Shown here: positions 51,572 to 60,692 of the stretch, in pieces
How the letters are laid out: the number at the start of each line of letters is the position of its first letter
Numbering within the stretch: position 1 is the first letter of the stretch
Assembly (NCBI GenBank): GCA_041659605.1
Contig: JBAZXW010000023.1
Location: 1-64,000, forward strand
Length of the DNA stretch: 64,000 nt
Direction: 5' to 3'
DNA from: Solimonas sp041659605
GTDB taxonomy: Bacteria; Pseudomonadota; Gammaproteobacteria; Nevskiales; Nevskiaceae
Made by a program: the position numbers and the translations under genes
The notes under the pieces: generated by a model
Databases searched by the model: none
What the model was told of the DNA's origin: nothing
What the model saw: only the letters and a program-made list of their open reading frames with translations

Positions 51572-51916
51572 TCAGCTCTCCCTGGCGCGCTCGGGCGCCG
51601 TGCAGTCCGCGCACAGGGTCGCCTGCGGCAATGCATGCAGGCGCGACGCCGAAATGCCGCTGCCGCAGCGCTCGCAGACGCCGTACTCGCCGGCGCGGGC
51701 ATGGCGCAACGCACGATCGAACTGCGCCAGATCGTCCGCGGTCGCCTGTTCGAGCCGGTCGAGCACGTCGTCGTTTTCGCGAGCAGTCGCCTGGTCCTCG
51801 AAGTCCTGCGGCAATGGCCCGTCGGCGCGTCGGCGGTCGCGGCGGATGCGCGCGAGGCGATCGGCCAGCTCGGCCCGTTGCGTCACCAAGGTCTTGAGCA
51901 CCTGCGCCTGGTCCAT
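51572..51916 (-). CDS. DksA/TraR-type C4 zinc-finger protein
   Basis: 114 residues. The N-terminal helix region (MDQAQVLKTLVTQRAELADR) and DPQATAREN-type coil are followed by GEYGVCERCGSGISASRL and ATLCADCTAPE, the four-Cys zinc finger of the DksA/TraR/YbiI group. It may bind RNA polymerase, though the DksA tip Asp residues are not evident. The ATG at 51916 is chosen because the frame's upstream ATG at 51973 lies inside an FNR-type box. It is first of an operon with the ferritin-like, SafE-like and TrxC genes. Confidence 0.85.
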   Translation of the reverse strand: MDQAQVLKTLVTQRAELADRLARIRRDRRRADGPLPQDFEDQATARENDDVLDRLEQATADDLAQFDRALRHARAGEYGVCERCGSGISASRLHALPQATLCADCTAPERARES

Positions 51917-51972
51917 CACCGTCTCAGCGTCGTTGTCTGGGCACAGTGTGCGCGTCAATCCCGGCGTCTCCA

Positions 51973-51986
51973 TTGACCCAGGTCAA
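51973..51986 (-). promoter_or_regulatory. FNR/Anr-type box before the DksA-like operon
   Basis: TTGACCCAGGTCAA, a perfect dyad of the FNR/Anr form TTGAC-N4-GTCAA. Its centre is 63.5 bases before the ATG at 51916. A class II start 41.5 bases downstream would leave a leader of about 22 bases, with CACACT at the -10 position. It lies 13 bases after the ccoS gene ends. Confidence 0.75.
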
Positions 51987-51998
51987 GCGCCCCACGCC

Positions 51999-52130
51999 TC
52001 AGTCCGGCATGCGGCGCTGCTGGGCATCGAGGTCGTCGTACTGACCGCTACCGACCGCCCAGACCAGAATGCCGCCAGCGATCGCGACCAGCACGATGCC
52101 GAGAGGAATCAGCACGTACAGGATTTCCAT
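51999..52130 (-). CDS. ccoS: cbb3 oxidase maturation protein CcoS
   Basis: 43 residues: MEILYVLIPLGIVLVAIAGG, one membrane helix, then LVWAVGSGQYDDLDAQ. The motif W-A-x-x-x-G-Q-[FY]-D-D-L-D is the CcoS signature. CcoS helps insert heme/copper into CcoN. Its ATG shares one base with the ccoI stop (TGATG). It is the last gene of the cbb3 assembly set. Confidence 0.95.
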   Translation of the reverse strand: MEILYVLIPLGIVLVAIAGGILVWAVGSGQYDDLDAQQRRMPD

Positions 52131-54376
52131 CAGTGTGCCTCCAGGTAATTCAGCGGCTCCGCCGCCGGGGACCGCGGCACACGCAGCCGCAGGGCATTGG
52201 CCACCACCAGCAGCGACGACAGCGACATGCCCAGCGCCGCCATCCACGGCGCCAGCCAGCCCATCATCGCCAGCGGCAGGACGCCAAGGTTGTACGCCAG
52301 CGCCCAGGTCACATTCTCGCGGATGCGCCGCTGCGCCTGGCGCGCGATCTGCCGTGCCGGCATCAGGGCAGCCAGGGAATCTCCGACCAGCAGCAGGTCG
52401 GCACGCGACTGCGCCAGCGCCGCGCCTTGCGGCATCGCCGCCGACACGTCTGCCGCGGCCAGAAACGGCGCGTCATTGATGCCGTCGCCGACCGCCAGCA
52501 CCACATGCCCCTCTTGCTGCAGCGCCTGCAGCCGCGCGAGCTTCTGTTCCGGCGTCTGCCGCGCATGGACCTTGCGGATGCCCAGGCGCCGCGCCAGCGC
52601 CGCCGCAGCCTGTTCACCATCGCCGGTCAGCAGTTCGACCTCGATCCCGGCGTTGAGCAGCGCGACGATCGTGTCGGCCGCGTCTTCGCGGACGACGGTC
52701 GCCAGCCGGATGCGCGCGAGGGCGCGACGCTCGTCGCGCAACTCGATCACCGTATCGACGGCTGTATCGGTGGTCCAGGTCATCGCATCGGCCGGCACAC
52801 CGAGGCTGTAGCGATGTCCGTCGACGACGCCTTCGACGCCCCGGCCCGGAACCTGCTTCTGCGCAGACGCGCTCCGCGTCTCCGGCAGCTTTGCGAATGC
52901 GCGCGCGATCGGATGCGCCAGCCCGCGCTCCAGCGCAGCCGCGATCGCGAGACACTCCGCCTCGTCCGGCTCCGCCAGCGTCTCGACCTGCGCGATGCGC
53001 AGCTCGGCCCGGGTCAGCGTTCCGGTCTTGTCGAACAGCACGGTATCCACCTGCGGCAAACGCGCCAGCGCTTCGGGTCGCGCCGTCAGCACGCCCAGCG
53101 CAGCCAGTCTCGACGCCGCCGCGGCCGTCGCCGCCGGGATCGCCAGCGACAGTGCGCAAGGACAGCTGGCGACAAGCACGGCGAGCATCACCGACAGGCT
53201 CTTGTCCGCATCCGGCCACCACAGCGCCGCACCGGCCAGCGCGAGCGCCAGCACCGTCAGGATGAACGCGCCGGCGAGACGATCGGCCAGCAGCTGGAAG
53301 CGCGGGCGTTCGCCTTGCGCGTGCTGCAGCAGCTGCGTGATCTGCGCGAGACGCGTCGCCGCGCCGACGCTTTCGGCGCGCATGCGCAGCCCCTGCTGAC
53401 CCAGGTTCAGGCTGCCGGCGAGCAGGCGTTCGCCGCCGCGGCGCACGACCGCCTGCGACTCGCCGGTCAGCAGCGCTTCGTCGAGCTCGGCCGCCGCATC
53501 GAGCAGCGCGCCGTCGACCGGCACCGATTCGCCGGGCGCGACGAGCATCGTGTCACCGACCGCGACCGCCGACAGCGGCACCGTCTCGATGCCCTGCGCA
53601 CTCTCGCGCTGCGCGGTCAGGCGGCGACGCCCGGCGAGCCGGCGCAGGCGTTCGCCAGCCTGCACGCGCGTGCGGCTCTCGACGAAGCGGCCGATCAGCA
53701 GCAGCATCACGAACATCGTCGCGGTGTCGTAATAGATTTCACCCTCGCCGATCACGGTGCGGAGCAGCGACGCGCCGTAGGCGATGGCCACCGAAGCGGC
53801 GACGGTCACATCCATGTTGACCGCACGCTCGCGCAGCGCCAGCCAGGCGCCGCGGAAAAACGGCCAGCCCGCGTAGAGCACGCCCGGCGTCGCGACGACC
53901 GCCTGCGCCCAGCGCAGCAGCTGCGCAATGCCGGCGTCGACCTCGGCGTCGCTGGTATAGGACGGCCAGGCCAGCATCATCACCTGCATCGCGCAGATCA
54001 CGGCGACGCCGATGCGCGCAAGCATGCGGCGGCGCTCGTCGCGCTGCGCGCGCAGGCCGGCGTCCTGCGCCAGCACCTGCGGGCCGAAGCCGGCATCGTC
54101 AAGGGACTGGAGCAGCGCCGACAAGGGCTCGCGCTGAGGATCGAAGCGGAACTGCAGCGTGCGGCTGGTCAGGCTGGTGCCGACGTCGCTGGCACGGCCG
54201 GCGAGCAGCCTCTCGATCCGCCCGACGCAGGCCGCGCAGTGCATGCCGTCGACGCCGAGCAGGACTTCGCGCTGGCCACCGGGCGCGGGACTGCTGACGC
54301 TGTCGCGCAGCTCCGGGCGGTCGTAGACCGCGTAGGGCGCGCCATGCGCGCCGGTCGCTGTCTGCTCATCAATCAT
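52130..54376 (-). CDS. ccoI: Cation-translocating P-type ATPase for cbb3 oxidase copper supply
   Basis: 748 residues. A heavy-metal-binding domain holds GVDGMHCAACVGRIERLL (about 45-60). The transport site is VASCPCALSLAIPAA (CPC), the phosphorylation site VLFDKTGTLT (DKTGT), HP motif GLAHPIARAF and hinge AVGDGINDAPFLAAADVS. CcoI/FixI exports copper to the periplasm for the CcoN site. The ATG at 54376 has AGGA upstream; a GTG at 54391 is possible. The gene follows the short ccoH-like gene by 39 bases. Confidence 0.95.
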   Translation of the reverse strand: MIDEQTATGAHGAPYAVYDRPELRDSVSSPAPGGQREVLLGVDGMHCAACVGRIERLLAGRASDVGTSLTSRTLQFRFDPQREPLSALLQSLDDAGFGPQVLAQDAGLRAQRDERRRMLARIGVAVICAMQVMMLAWPSYTSDAEVDAGIAQLLRWAQAVVATPGVLYAGWPFFRGAWLALRERAVNMDVTVAASVAIAYGASLLRTVIGEGEIYYDTATMFVMLLLIGRFVESRTRVQAGERLRRLAGRRRLTAQRESAQGIETVPLSAVAVGDTMLVAPGESVPVDGALLDAAAELDEALLTGESQAVVRRGGERLLAGSLNLGQQGLRMRAESVGAATRLAQITQLLQHAQGERPRFQLLADRLAGAFILTVLALALAGAALWWPDADKSLSVMLAVLVASCPCALSLAIPAATAAAASRLAALGVLTARPEALARLPQVDTVLFDKTGTLTRAELRIAQVETLAEPDEAECLAIAAALERGLAHPIARAFAKLPETRSASAQKQVPGRGVEGVVDGHRYSLGVPADAMTWTTDTAVDTVIELRDERRALARIRLATVVREDAADTIVALLNAGIEVELLTGDGEQAAAALARRLGIRKVHARQTPEQKLARLQALQQEGHVVLAVGDGINDAPFLAAADVSAAMPQGAALAQSRADLLLVGDSLAALMPARQIARQAQRRIRENVTWALAYNLGVLPLAMMGWLAPWMAALGMSLSSLLVVANALRLRVPRSPAAEPLNYLEAH

Positions 54377-54415
54377 GTCGAGGTCCTGCACTCGCCGCGG
54401 CGGCCACAGGCTGCC

Positions 54416-54551
54416 CTACCGGGTGCCGACGATGTGCTCGGCGTCAGGCAGCGGCGTGAAGCCGGCATCGCTGGCGAGCGTGAGCGTCACGACGGAGGCG
54501 AGCACCGCTGCCAGCGGCAGGGCGATCAGGAGCAACAGTTCGAGGAACGGC

Positions 54552-54562
<11 letters not shown>
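54416..54562 (-). CDS. Short FixH/CcoH-like protein (membrane anchor only)
   Basis: 48 residues starting at GTG 54562, overlapping the end of ccoG by 11 bases. It reads VKTRPFLELLLLIALPLAAV then LASVVTLTLASDAGFTPLP. The LIALP-x4-V-x-AS-x3-TL-x-x-A pattern resembles the membrane segment of FixH/CcoH. The periplasmic domain of about 100 residues that FixH normally has is missing, and no remnant is visible in the 39 bases before ccoI. The position between ccoG and ccoI is that of ccoH. Confidence 0.65.
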
Positions 54563-56021
<1,459 letters not shown>

Positions 56022-56041
56022 TGCGCCTGACTCGTCCTGCG

Positions 56042-56350
56042 CTACCGTCTCTTGGGCGGATCGAACGCCGCCGGCGGCGGCTGCGACAGCAGCGCCGCCG
56101 AGAACGCAGGAATCGCCGCGAGCGCCCACAGTACGATGAAGACCTCGGCGAGCCGCTCCAGATCGAGCGGCTCGCTGTCGGCCGGCATCGCCAGCAGCCA
56201 AGCGGAGATCAGCGCCACCGCGCCGATGAAGCCGGACCAGGCCGTGATGGCCAGCAGACGCCACGCCGGACGTGTGCCCAGCGCACGCGTGCGCGCCGCG
56301 CGCAGGATCTCCGCGGGATCTTCGAGCTGCGGTTCCGGCCGGTCGCTCAC
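56042..56350 (-). CDS. Small two-helix membrane protein in the cbb3 cluster
   Basis: 102 residues, not recognised. A soluble N-terminus (VSDRPEPQLEDPAEILRAAR) precedes two hydrophobic segments (LLAITAWSGFIGAVALISAW and LAEVFIVLWALAAIPAFSAAL) and a proline-rich tail. The start is GTG at 56350, overlapping the ccoP stop (GTGA), so it is translated with the oxidase. It may be an assembly or stability factor; no function is claimed. Confidence 0.75.
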   Translation of the reverse strand: MSDRPEPQLEDPAEILRAARTRALGTRPAWRLLAITAWSGFIGAVALISAWLLAMPADSEPLDLERLAEVFIVLWALAAIPAFSAALLSQPPPAAFDPPKRR

Positions 56351-57258
56351 GGCTGACCTTGCTTGGACACGCTCAGCACATAGGCCGCCACGACCTTGAT
56401 CTCGTCCGGCCGCAGCAGCTTCTCGTGCGCCGGCATCGCGCCCTTGCGTCCGAACAGGATGGTCTCGCGCACGCGATCCTTGGTGCCACCGTAGAGCCAG
56501 GTGTTGTCGGTCAGGTTCGGAGAACCCAGCATTTGATTGCCCTTGCCTTCCGCACCGTGGCAGGCCATGCAGGTGATGTTGAACTGCGCCATGCCCTTCG
56601 CGCGCACCGCGGCATCCAGCTGCGGATCGTTCCAGTGCGTCACCGTCTGCACCAGTGCATCGACCGTTGCCGCGTCGATGGCGCCATTGAACGGCGGCAT
56701 CATGCCGTTGCGGCCGTTGGTGATCGTCGCCACCACCTGCTCGGGCGCGCCGCCGTAAAGCCAGTCGCTGTCGGTCAGGTTCGGGAAGCCGATCGCACCG
56801 CGCGCGTCGGCGCCGTGGCAGCCGGCGCAAGTGTTCAGGAACACGTCGCGCCCCAGAGACAGCGCGGCCGCATTGGTCGCCAGCGTGCCGGGATCCTGGT
56901 CACGGAACTGCGCGAACACGGCGTCGCGCTTCGCGCGCACCGCGCTCAGTCGCTCCTCGAGTTGCTTGTCCGAGGTCCACCCCGACTGGCCGCCGAAGTT
57001 GCCCAGGCCCGGATAGATCACCAGGTAGCCGATCGAAAACACGACCGTGATCACGAACAGGTTCAGCCACCAGCGCGGCAGCGGGTTGTTGTACTCGCGC
57101 AGATCATCGTCCCAGACGTGGCCGGTGTCCTCGGTGCTCATCTTGCCCCTGGCATTGGCGAACAGCAGCCAGAGCGCCCCGACCATCGACAGGACCGTGA
57201 TGACGATGATGAACCAGTGCCAGAAGGCGCTCATCTGCCCAGCCGTTTCCGCACTCAT
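56347..57258 (-). CDS. ccoP: cbb3 oxidase diheme cytochrome c subunit
   Basis: 303 residues. One N-terminal helix (MSAFWHWFIIVITVLSMVGA), the conserved DDLREYNNPLPRWWLNLFV and a second helix, then two cytochrome c domains with NTCAGCHGADARG and NITCMACHGAEGKG (CxxCH) and axial Met loops (NGRNGMMPPF, GRKGAMPAH). It passes electrons to CcoO/CcoN. It starts in the stop of the small gene before it (ATGA). Confidence 0.97.
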   Translation of the reverse strand: MSAETAGQMSAFWHWFIIVITVLSMVGALWLLFANARGKMSTEDTGHVWDDDLREYNNPLPRWWLNLFVITVVFSIGYLVIYPGLGNFGGQSGWTSDKQLEERLSAVRAKRDAVFAQFRDQDPGTLATNAAALSLGRDVFLNTCAGCHGADARGAIGFPNLTDSDWLYGGAPEQVVATITNGRNGMMPPFNGAIDAATVDALVQTVTHWNDPQLDAAVRAKGMAQFNITCMACHGAEGKGNQMLGSPNLTDNTWLYGGTKDRVRETILFGRKGAMPAHEKLLRPDEIKVVAAYVLSVSKQGQP

Positions 57259-57401
57259 TTCCGGCCCTCCTTGCGTCCCACGGAATTGCGCACGGACTTC
57301 TTCTGTCCGTGCCCCATCATCAGACCGGCATAGCCGAGCAGCGTGAACACCACCATCGCGGCGATAAACCAGTGCCAGTAGTAGAGAAGTGCGTCATTCA
57401 T
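57255..57401 (-). CDS. Small membrane peptide resembling the CcoP N-terminus
   Basis: 48 residues: MNDALLYYWHWFIAAMVVFT, LLGYAGLMMGHGQKKSVRNS and a basic tail. One helix. The YWHWFIAAMVV stretch matches the FWHWFIIVITV at the start of CcoP, suggesting a partial duplication or a separate small subunit like CcoM. The ATG at 57401 has AGGAG eight bases upstream; ATG 57407 is too close. The stop overlaps ccoP (ATGA). It lies after ccoQ by only some bases. Confidence 0.75.
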   Translation of the reverse strand: MNDALLYYWHWFIAAMVVFTLLGYAGLMMGHGQKKSVRNSVGRKEGRK

Positions 57402-57561
57402 GTGCATCGCTCCTAGCTGCAGCCTTCGTGGCAACCGGCTCATCGTTCAGCGGCAGCTGCGCAGCGTCACGGAAGCGTTCGCGGTTGCGTTTCGAGTACG
57501 CCCAGGCTGTGATCACGAGAAAGGCCACCAGAAGTACCGCGGTAATCACTCCGCTGCTCAT
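57394..57561 (-). CDS. ccoQ: cbb3 oxidase small subunit CcoQ
   Basis: 55 residues: MSSGVITAVLLVAFLVITAW with AYSKRNRERFRDAAQLPLND. One helix followed by a charged K/R-rich segment and the F-x-x-A-A-x-L-P-x-x-D pattern common to CcoQ/FixQ. It stabilises the complex. The ATG overlaps the ccoO stop (ATGA), and its end overlaps the next small gene by eight bases. Confidence 0.88.
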   Translation of the reverse strand: MSSGVITAVLLVAFLVITAWAYSKRNRERFRDAAQLPLNDEPVATKAAARSDAHE

Positions 57562-58205
57562 GAGGTTTCTCCGGTTTGCGTCGCGGCGGCCGCCTGGCCG
57601 GCGGCCGGCGGCGGCGGCGCCTTCAGCGACTGAAGAAAGGCGATCAGTGCGTCCATCTTGGTCTTGCCGCGCACCGCTTCCGGTGCGCCGGCAATGTCGG
57701 TATCGACGAAGGGCACGCCGACGCGCTTGAGCGCGGTCATCATCGCCTGGACCTCGTCGCCGTCGAGCGCGGTCTCGGCCAGCCATGGATAGCCGGGCAT
57801 GTTCGACTCCGGCACGACGTCGCGCGGATTGAGCAGGTGGATGCGATGCCAGTCGTCGCTGTAGCGGCCGCCGACGCGCGCCAGATCCGGACCGGTGCGC
57901 TTGGAACCCCACTGGAAGGGGTGATCCCACACCGATTCGCCGGCGGTCGAGCGCGGGCCGTAGCGCAGCACTTCCTCGTGCAGCGCGCGCACCATCTGCG
58001 AATGGCAGTTGTAGCAGCCCTCGCGGATGTAGACGTCGCGCCCCGCGACTTGCAGCGGCGTGCGCGGCACCATGCCGTCGACCGGCTTGGTCGTCGAGGT
58101 CTGGAACATCAGCGGCACGATCTCGACGAGGCCGCCGAAAGCAATCGCGACGACGATCAGGACGCCGAGCCAGACAACGTTCTTTTCAACCAGTTCGTGG
58201 TTCAT
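57558..58205 (-). CDS. ccoO: cbb3 oxidase monoheme cytochrome c subunit
   Basis: 215 residues. N-terminal helix (WLGVLIVVAIAFGGLVEIVP) and a cytochrome c domain with the heme site YIREGCYNCHSQMVRAL (CYNCH), RTGPDLARVGGRYSDDWHR and the ligand region DVVPESNMPGYPWL. It takes electrons from CcoP. It overlaps the ccoN stop (ATGA) and is followed in overlap by ccoQ. Confidence 0.97.
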   Translation of the reverse strand: MNHELVEKNVVWLGVLIVVAIAFGGLVEIVPLMFQTSTTKPVDGMVPRTPLQVAGRDVYIREGCYNCHSQMVRALHEEVLRYGPRSTAGESVWDHPFQWGSKRTGPDLARVGGRYSDDWHRIHLLNPRDVVPESNMPGYPWLAETALDGDEVQAMMTALKRVGVPFVDTDIAGAPEAVRGKTKMDALIAFLQSLKAPPPPAAGQAAAATQTGETS

Positions 58206-59653
58206 GCGTGCGCTCCTGCGACGTTCACTGGTGCGGTGGCGGCCGCCGGCGGCGCGATGGTCTTCCACACGTTCCAGGCCATGACGAACATGCCGGACAG
58301 GAACACCAGGCCGCCGAGCAGGCGTACGCCGTAGTAGGGATAGGTGGCCTTGAGGCTCTCGATGAAGCTGTAGGTCAGCGTGCCGTCGGCCTCCACGGCG
58401 CGCCACATCAGGCCCTGCATGACGCCGGCGATCCACATCGCGGTGATGTAGAGCACCGTGCCGATCGTCGACAGCCAGAAGTGCAGGTTGATCGCCGGGA
58501 TGCTGTACATCTGCGGCCGGTTCCACAGCCGCGGAATCAGCATGTAGATCGAGCCGATCGAGATCATCGCGACCCATCCCAGCGCGCCGGAGTGCACGTG
58601 GCCGATGGTCCAGTCGGTGTAGTGCGACAGCGCGTTGACCGTCTTGATCGACATCATCGGCCCTTCGAAGGTCGACATGCCGTAGAACGACAGCGAGACG
58701 ATCAGGAACTTGAGGATCGGGTCGTCGCGCAGCTTATGCCAGGCGCCCGACAGGGTCATGATGCCGTTGATCATGCCGCCCCAGGACGGCGCCAGCAGGA
58801 TCAGCGAGAACACCATGCCCAGCGACTGCGCCCAGTCAGGCAGAGCGGTGTAGTGCAGGTGGTGCGGACCGGCCCACATGTAGACCGAGATCAGTGCCCA
58901 GAAGTGCACGACCGACAGGCGATAGCTGTAGATCGGGCGGCCGGCCTGCTTGGGCACGAAGTAGTACATCATGCCGAGGAAGCCCGCGGTCAGGAAGAAA
59001 CCCACCGCGTTGTGCCCGTACCACCACTGCACCATCGCGTCGACCGCGCCGGGGTAGGCGCTGTAGGACTTGGTCAGGGCAAGCGGCATCGCTGCGCTGT
59101 TGACGATGTGCAGCACCGCAACCGCGATGATGAAGCTGCCGTAGAACCAGTTGGCGACGTAAATGTGGCTGACCTTGCGCAGCGCGATCGTTCCGAAGAA
59201 CACGACGGCATACGCGACCCAGACCGCAGCAATCAGCAAGTCGATCGGCCATTCCAGCTCCGCATACTCCTTGCCCTGGGTGATGCCCAGCGGCAGCGTG
59301 ATCGCCGCGGCGACGATCACCACCTGCCAGCCCCAGAACGTGAAGCTGGCGAGCTTGGGCAGGAACAGCCCGACTTGCGAGGTACGCTGCACGACCCAGT
59401 ACGAGGTAGCGAACAGCGCGCTGCCGCCGAACGCGAAGATCACCGCGTTGGTGTGCAGCGGCCGCAGGCGGCTGTAGGTCAGGTAAGGAATATCGAAGTT
59501 CAACGCCGGAAACATCAGCTGGGAGGCGATGATCACGCCGACCAGCATTCCGACGATGCCCCAAACCACGGTCATGACGGCGAACTGCCGCACCACGGTA
59601 TCGTGGTACAGCGGCGCCGCGGCGACCGGTGCAGCTTTGGCGTCATGCGACAT
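58202..59653 (-). CDS. ccoN: cbb3 oxidase catalytic subunit I
   Basis: 483 residues, about twelve helices. Heme b and b3/CuB ligands lie in LRPLHTNAVIFAFGG, VQWWYGHNAVGFFLTAGFLG, SVYMWAGPHHLHYTALP and DWTIGHVHSGALGWVAM. The cross-linked Tyr of cbb3 lies in the helix 7 region (GHVHSGALGW follows). It reduces oxygen with very high affinity. It is first of the ccoN-O-Q-x-P-y-G-H-I-S set, all overlapping or closely spaced. An FNR-type box and a GATAAT -10 precede it. Confidence 0.97.
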   Translation of the reverse strand: MSHDAKAAPVAAAPLYHDTVVRQFAVMTVVWGIVGMLVGVIIASQLMFPALNFDIPYLTYSRLRPLHTNAVIFAFGGSALFATSYWVVQRTSQVGLFLPKLASFTFWGWQVVIVAAAITLPLGITQGKEYAELEWPIDLLIAAVWVAYAVVFFGTIALRKVSHIYVANWFYGSFIIAVAVLHIVNSAAMPLALTKSYSAYPGAVDAMVQWWYGHNAVGFFLTAGFLGMMYYFVPKQAGRPIYSYRLSVVHFWALISVYMWAGPHHLHYTALPDWAQSLGMVFSLILLAPSWGGMINGIMTLSGAWHKLRDDPILKFLIVSLSFYGMSTFEGPMMSIKTVNALSHYTDWTIGHVHSGALGWVAMISIGSIYMLIPRLWNRPQMYSIPAINLHFWLSTIGTVLYITAMWIAGVMQGLMWRAVEADGTLTYSFIESLKATYPYYGVRLLGGLVFLSGMFVMAWNVWKTIAPPAAATAPVNVAGAHA

Positions 59654-59662
59654 TAGGCACTC

Positions 59663-59695
59663 CCGGGTATCTACGACTCGATTCGTAGCACCCGG
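59663..59695 (-). promoter_or_regulatory. Dyad over the ccoN start point and leader
   Basis: CCGGGT and CTACGA (one base apart) mirror TCGTAG and ACCCGG across a 6-base loop (59690-59695, 59683-59688; 59671-59676, 59663-59668). The predicted start near 59690 falls in one arm and the GGGAG ribosome site overlaps the other. It could be an operator or a leader hairpin. Confidence 0.5.
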
Positions 59696-59696
59696 A

Positions 59697-59702
59697 ATTA
59701 TC
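59697..59702 (-). promoter_or_regulatory. ccoN -10 element
   Basis: GATAAT, five of six matches to TATAAT, ending about 44 bases before the ccoN ATG. The FNR-type box centre lies 42-43 bases before the expected start, the class II spacing, so the two belong together. Confidence 0.7.
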
Positions 59703-59725
59703 GGGAGTACCCCCGCCTCAACGAA

Positions 59726-59739
59726 TTGACTTGCGTCAA
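59726..59739 (-). promoter_or_regulatory. FNR/Anr-type box before ccoN
   Basis: TTGACTTGCGTCAA, both half sites perfect for the Anr form TTGAC-N4-GTCAA. Centre at 59732.5, about -42 from the start predicted by the GATAAT at 59702-59697. This is the classic layout for oxygen-limited activation of cbb3 oxidase operons. Confidence 0.85.
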
Positions 59740-59771
59740 CGCGCCAGAAGGGACGCGTCGGTCCAATCGAC

Positions 59772-60692
59772 TCAGGCTTTCTTCAGGTGGGCGCGCAGCG
59801 CGTGCGCGACCGGCGCCGTCAGGTCGACGGCGTTGGTCGGGTGCGGGATCGTGTTCGCCGTCACCAGGCGCGCGGCGCCGGCGTCGGCCAGGCGCCGCTC
59901 CGCTTCGCCGGCGAAGACCGCGTGCACCGCCAGACACAGCGGCGGTGCCAGACCCTGCGCGCGCAGGCCACGGACCGTCTGCGACAGGGTCTGGCCGGTC
60001 GAGAGGATGTCGTCGACCAGCACCGGCGTGCGCTCGCGCCAGCGCTCGATGTCCGGCACGGCGATGTCGACGTCGGCGTCGCCATGCCGCTGCTTTTCGA
60101 GAACGATGAATGGAGCACCGGCGAGCTCGGCAACGGCGCCGACCCACTGCAGGCTCTCGGCGTCCGGACCGACCAGCAACGGCTTGTCGACGTTACGCCG
60201 CACCCACTCGGCCATCAGCGGCACCGCGCTGACCACGGTGTTCGGCAGCCGGTAGATCGAGTCCAGGCGCGGGTAGCGATGCAGATGCGGATCGACCGTC
60301 ACCAGCCAGTCGAAATGCGTGGCGATCAGGTGTGCAAACGGCCGCGAGGACACCGCCTCGCCGACGTGGAAACGCTTGTCCTGACGCATATATGCGAGAT
60401 ACGGGGCCAGCAGGCCGACCGAGCGCGCACCCAGCTCGCGTGCGGTGTAGGCCGCGGACAGCAGCGGAAAGAGGATGCTGTCGGGCTCCTTGAGGGTGCA
60501 GAACACGATGCAATCGCGCCCGGCGACGCGGGCGTCGAGGCGCACCAGCGACTCGCCGTCCGGAAAGCGGTGCAGGCTGACCGGCGCGACGTCGAAGCCG
60601 GACTGCTGCGCCAGCGACGCCGCGAACGGCGCGCGCCCGTCGAAGCACAGCAGCAGCGGGGTCAGTCGTTCGTCGGGGCGTTCGTCAGACAC
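59772..60692 (-). CDS. Ribose-phosphate pyrophosphokinase-like protein
   Basis: 306 residues, PRPP synthetase family. Motifs are FPDGESLVRL, the ATP region FCTLKEPDSILFPLLSAAYTAREL, LAPYLAYMRQDKRF, WLVTVDPHLHRYP, LLVGPDAESLQWV and the PRPP loop TPVLVDDILSTGQTL (VDDILSTG). It keeps the main substrate residues but differs from housekeeping Prs. The GTG at 60692 has GGAG five bases upstream and overlaps the phosphorylase end by 31 bases. Prs-like proteins of this type stand beside type 2 phosphorylases, so it may use ribose phosphates released there to make PRPP. Confidence 0.88.
   Translation of the reverse strand: MSDERPDERLTPLLLCFDGRAPFAASLAQQSGFDVAPVSLHRFPDGESLVRLDARVAGRDCIVFCTLKEPDSILFPLLSAAYTARELGARSVGLLAPYLAYMRQDKRFHVGEAVSSRPFAHLIATHFDWLVTVDPHLHRYPRLDSIYRLPNTVVSAVPLMAEWVRRNVDKPLLVGPDAESLQWVGAVAELAGAPFIVLEKQRHGDADVDIAVPDIERWRERTPVLVDDILSTGQTLSQTVRGLRAQGLAPPLCLAVHAVFAGEAERRLADAGAARLVTANTIPHPTNAVDLTAPVAHALRAHLKKA

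Noticed and set aside
51917..51973. Upstream ATG (51973) as start of the DksA-like gene
   Set aside because: It lies within the FNR-type box; using it would leave no room for a promoter with normal spacing.
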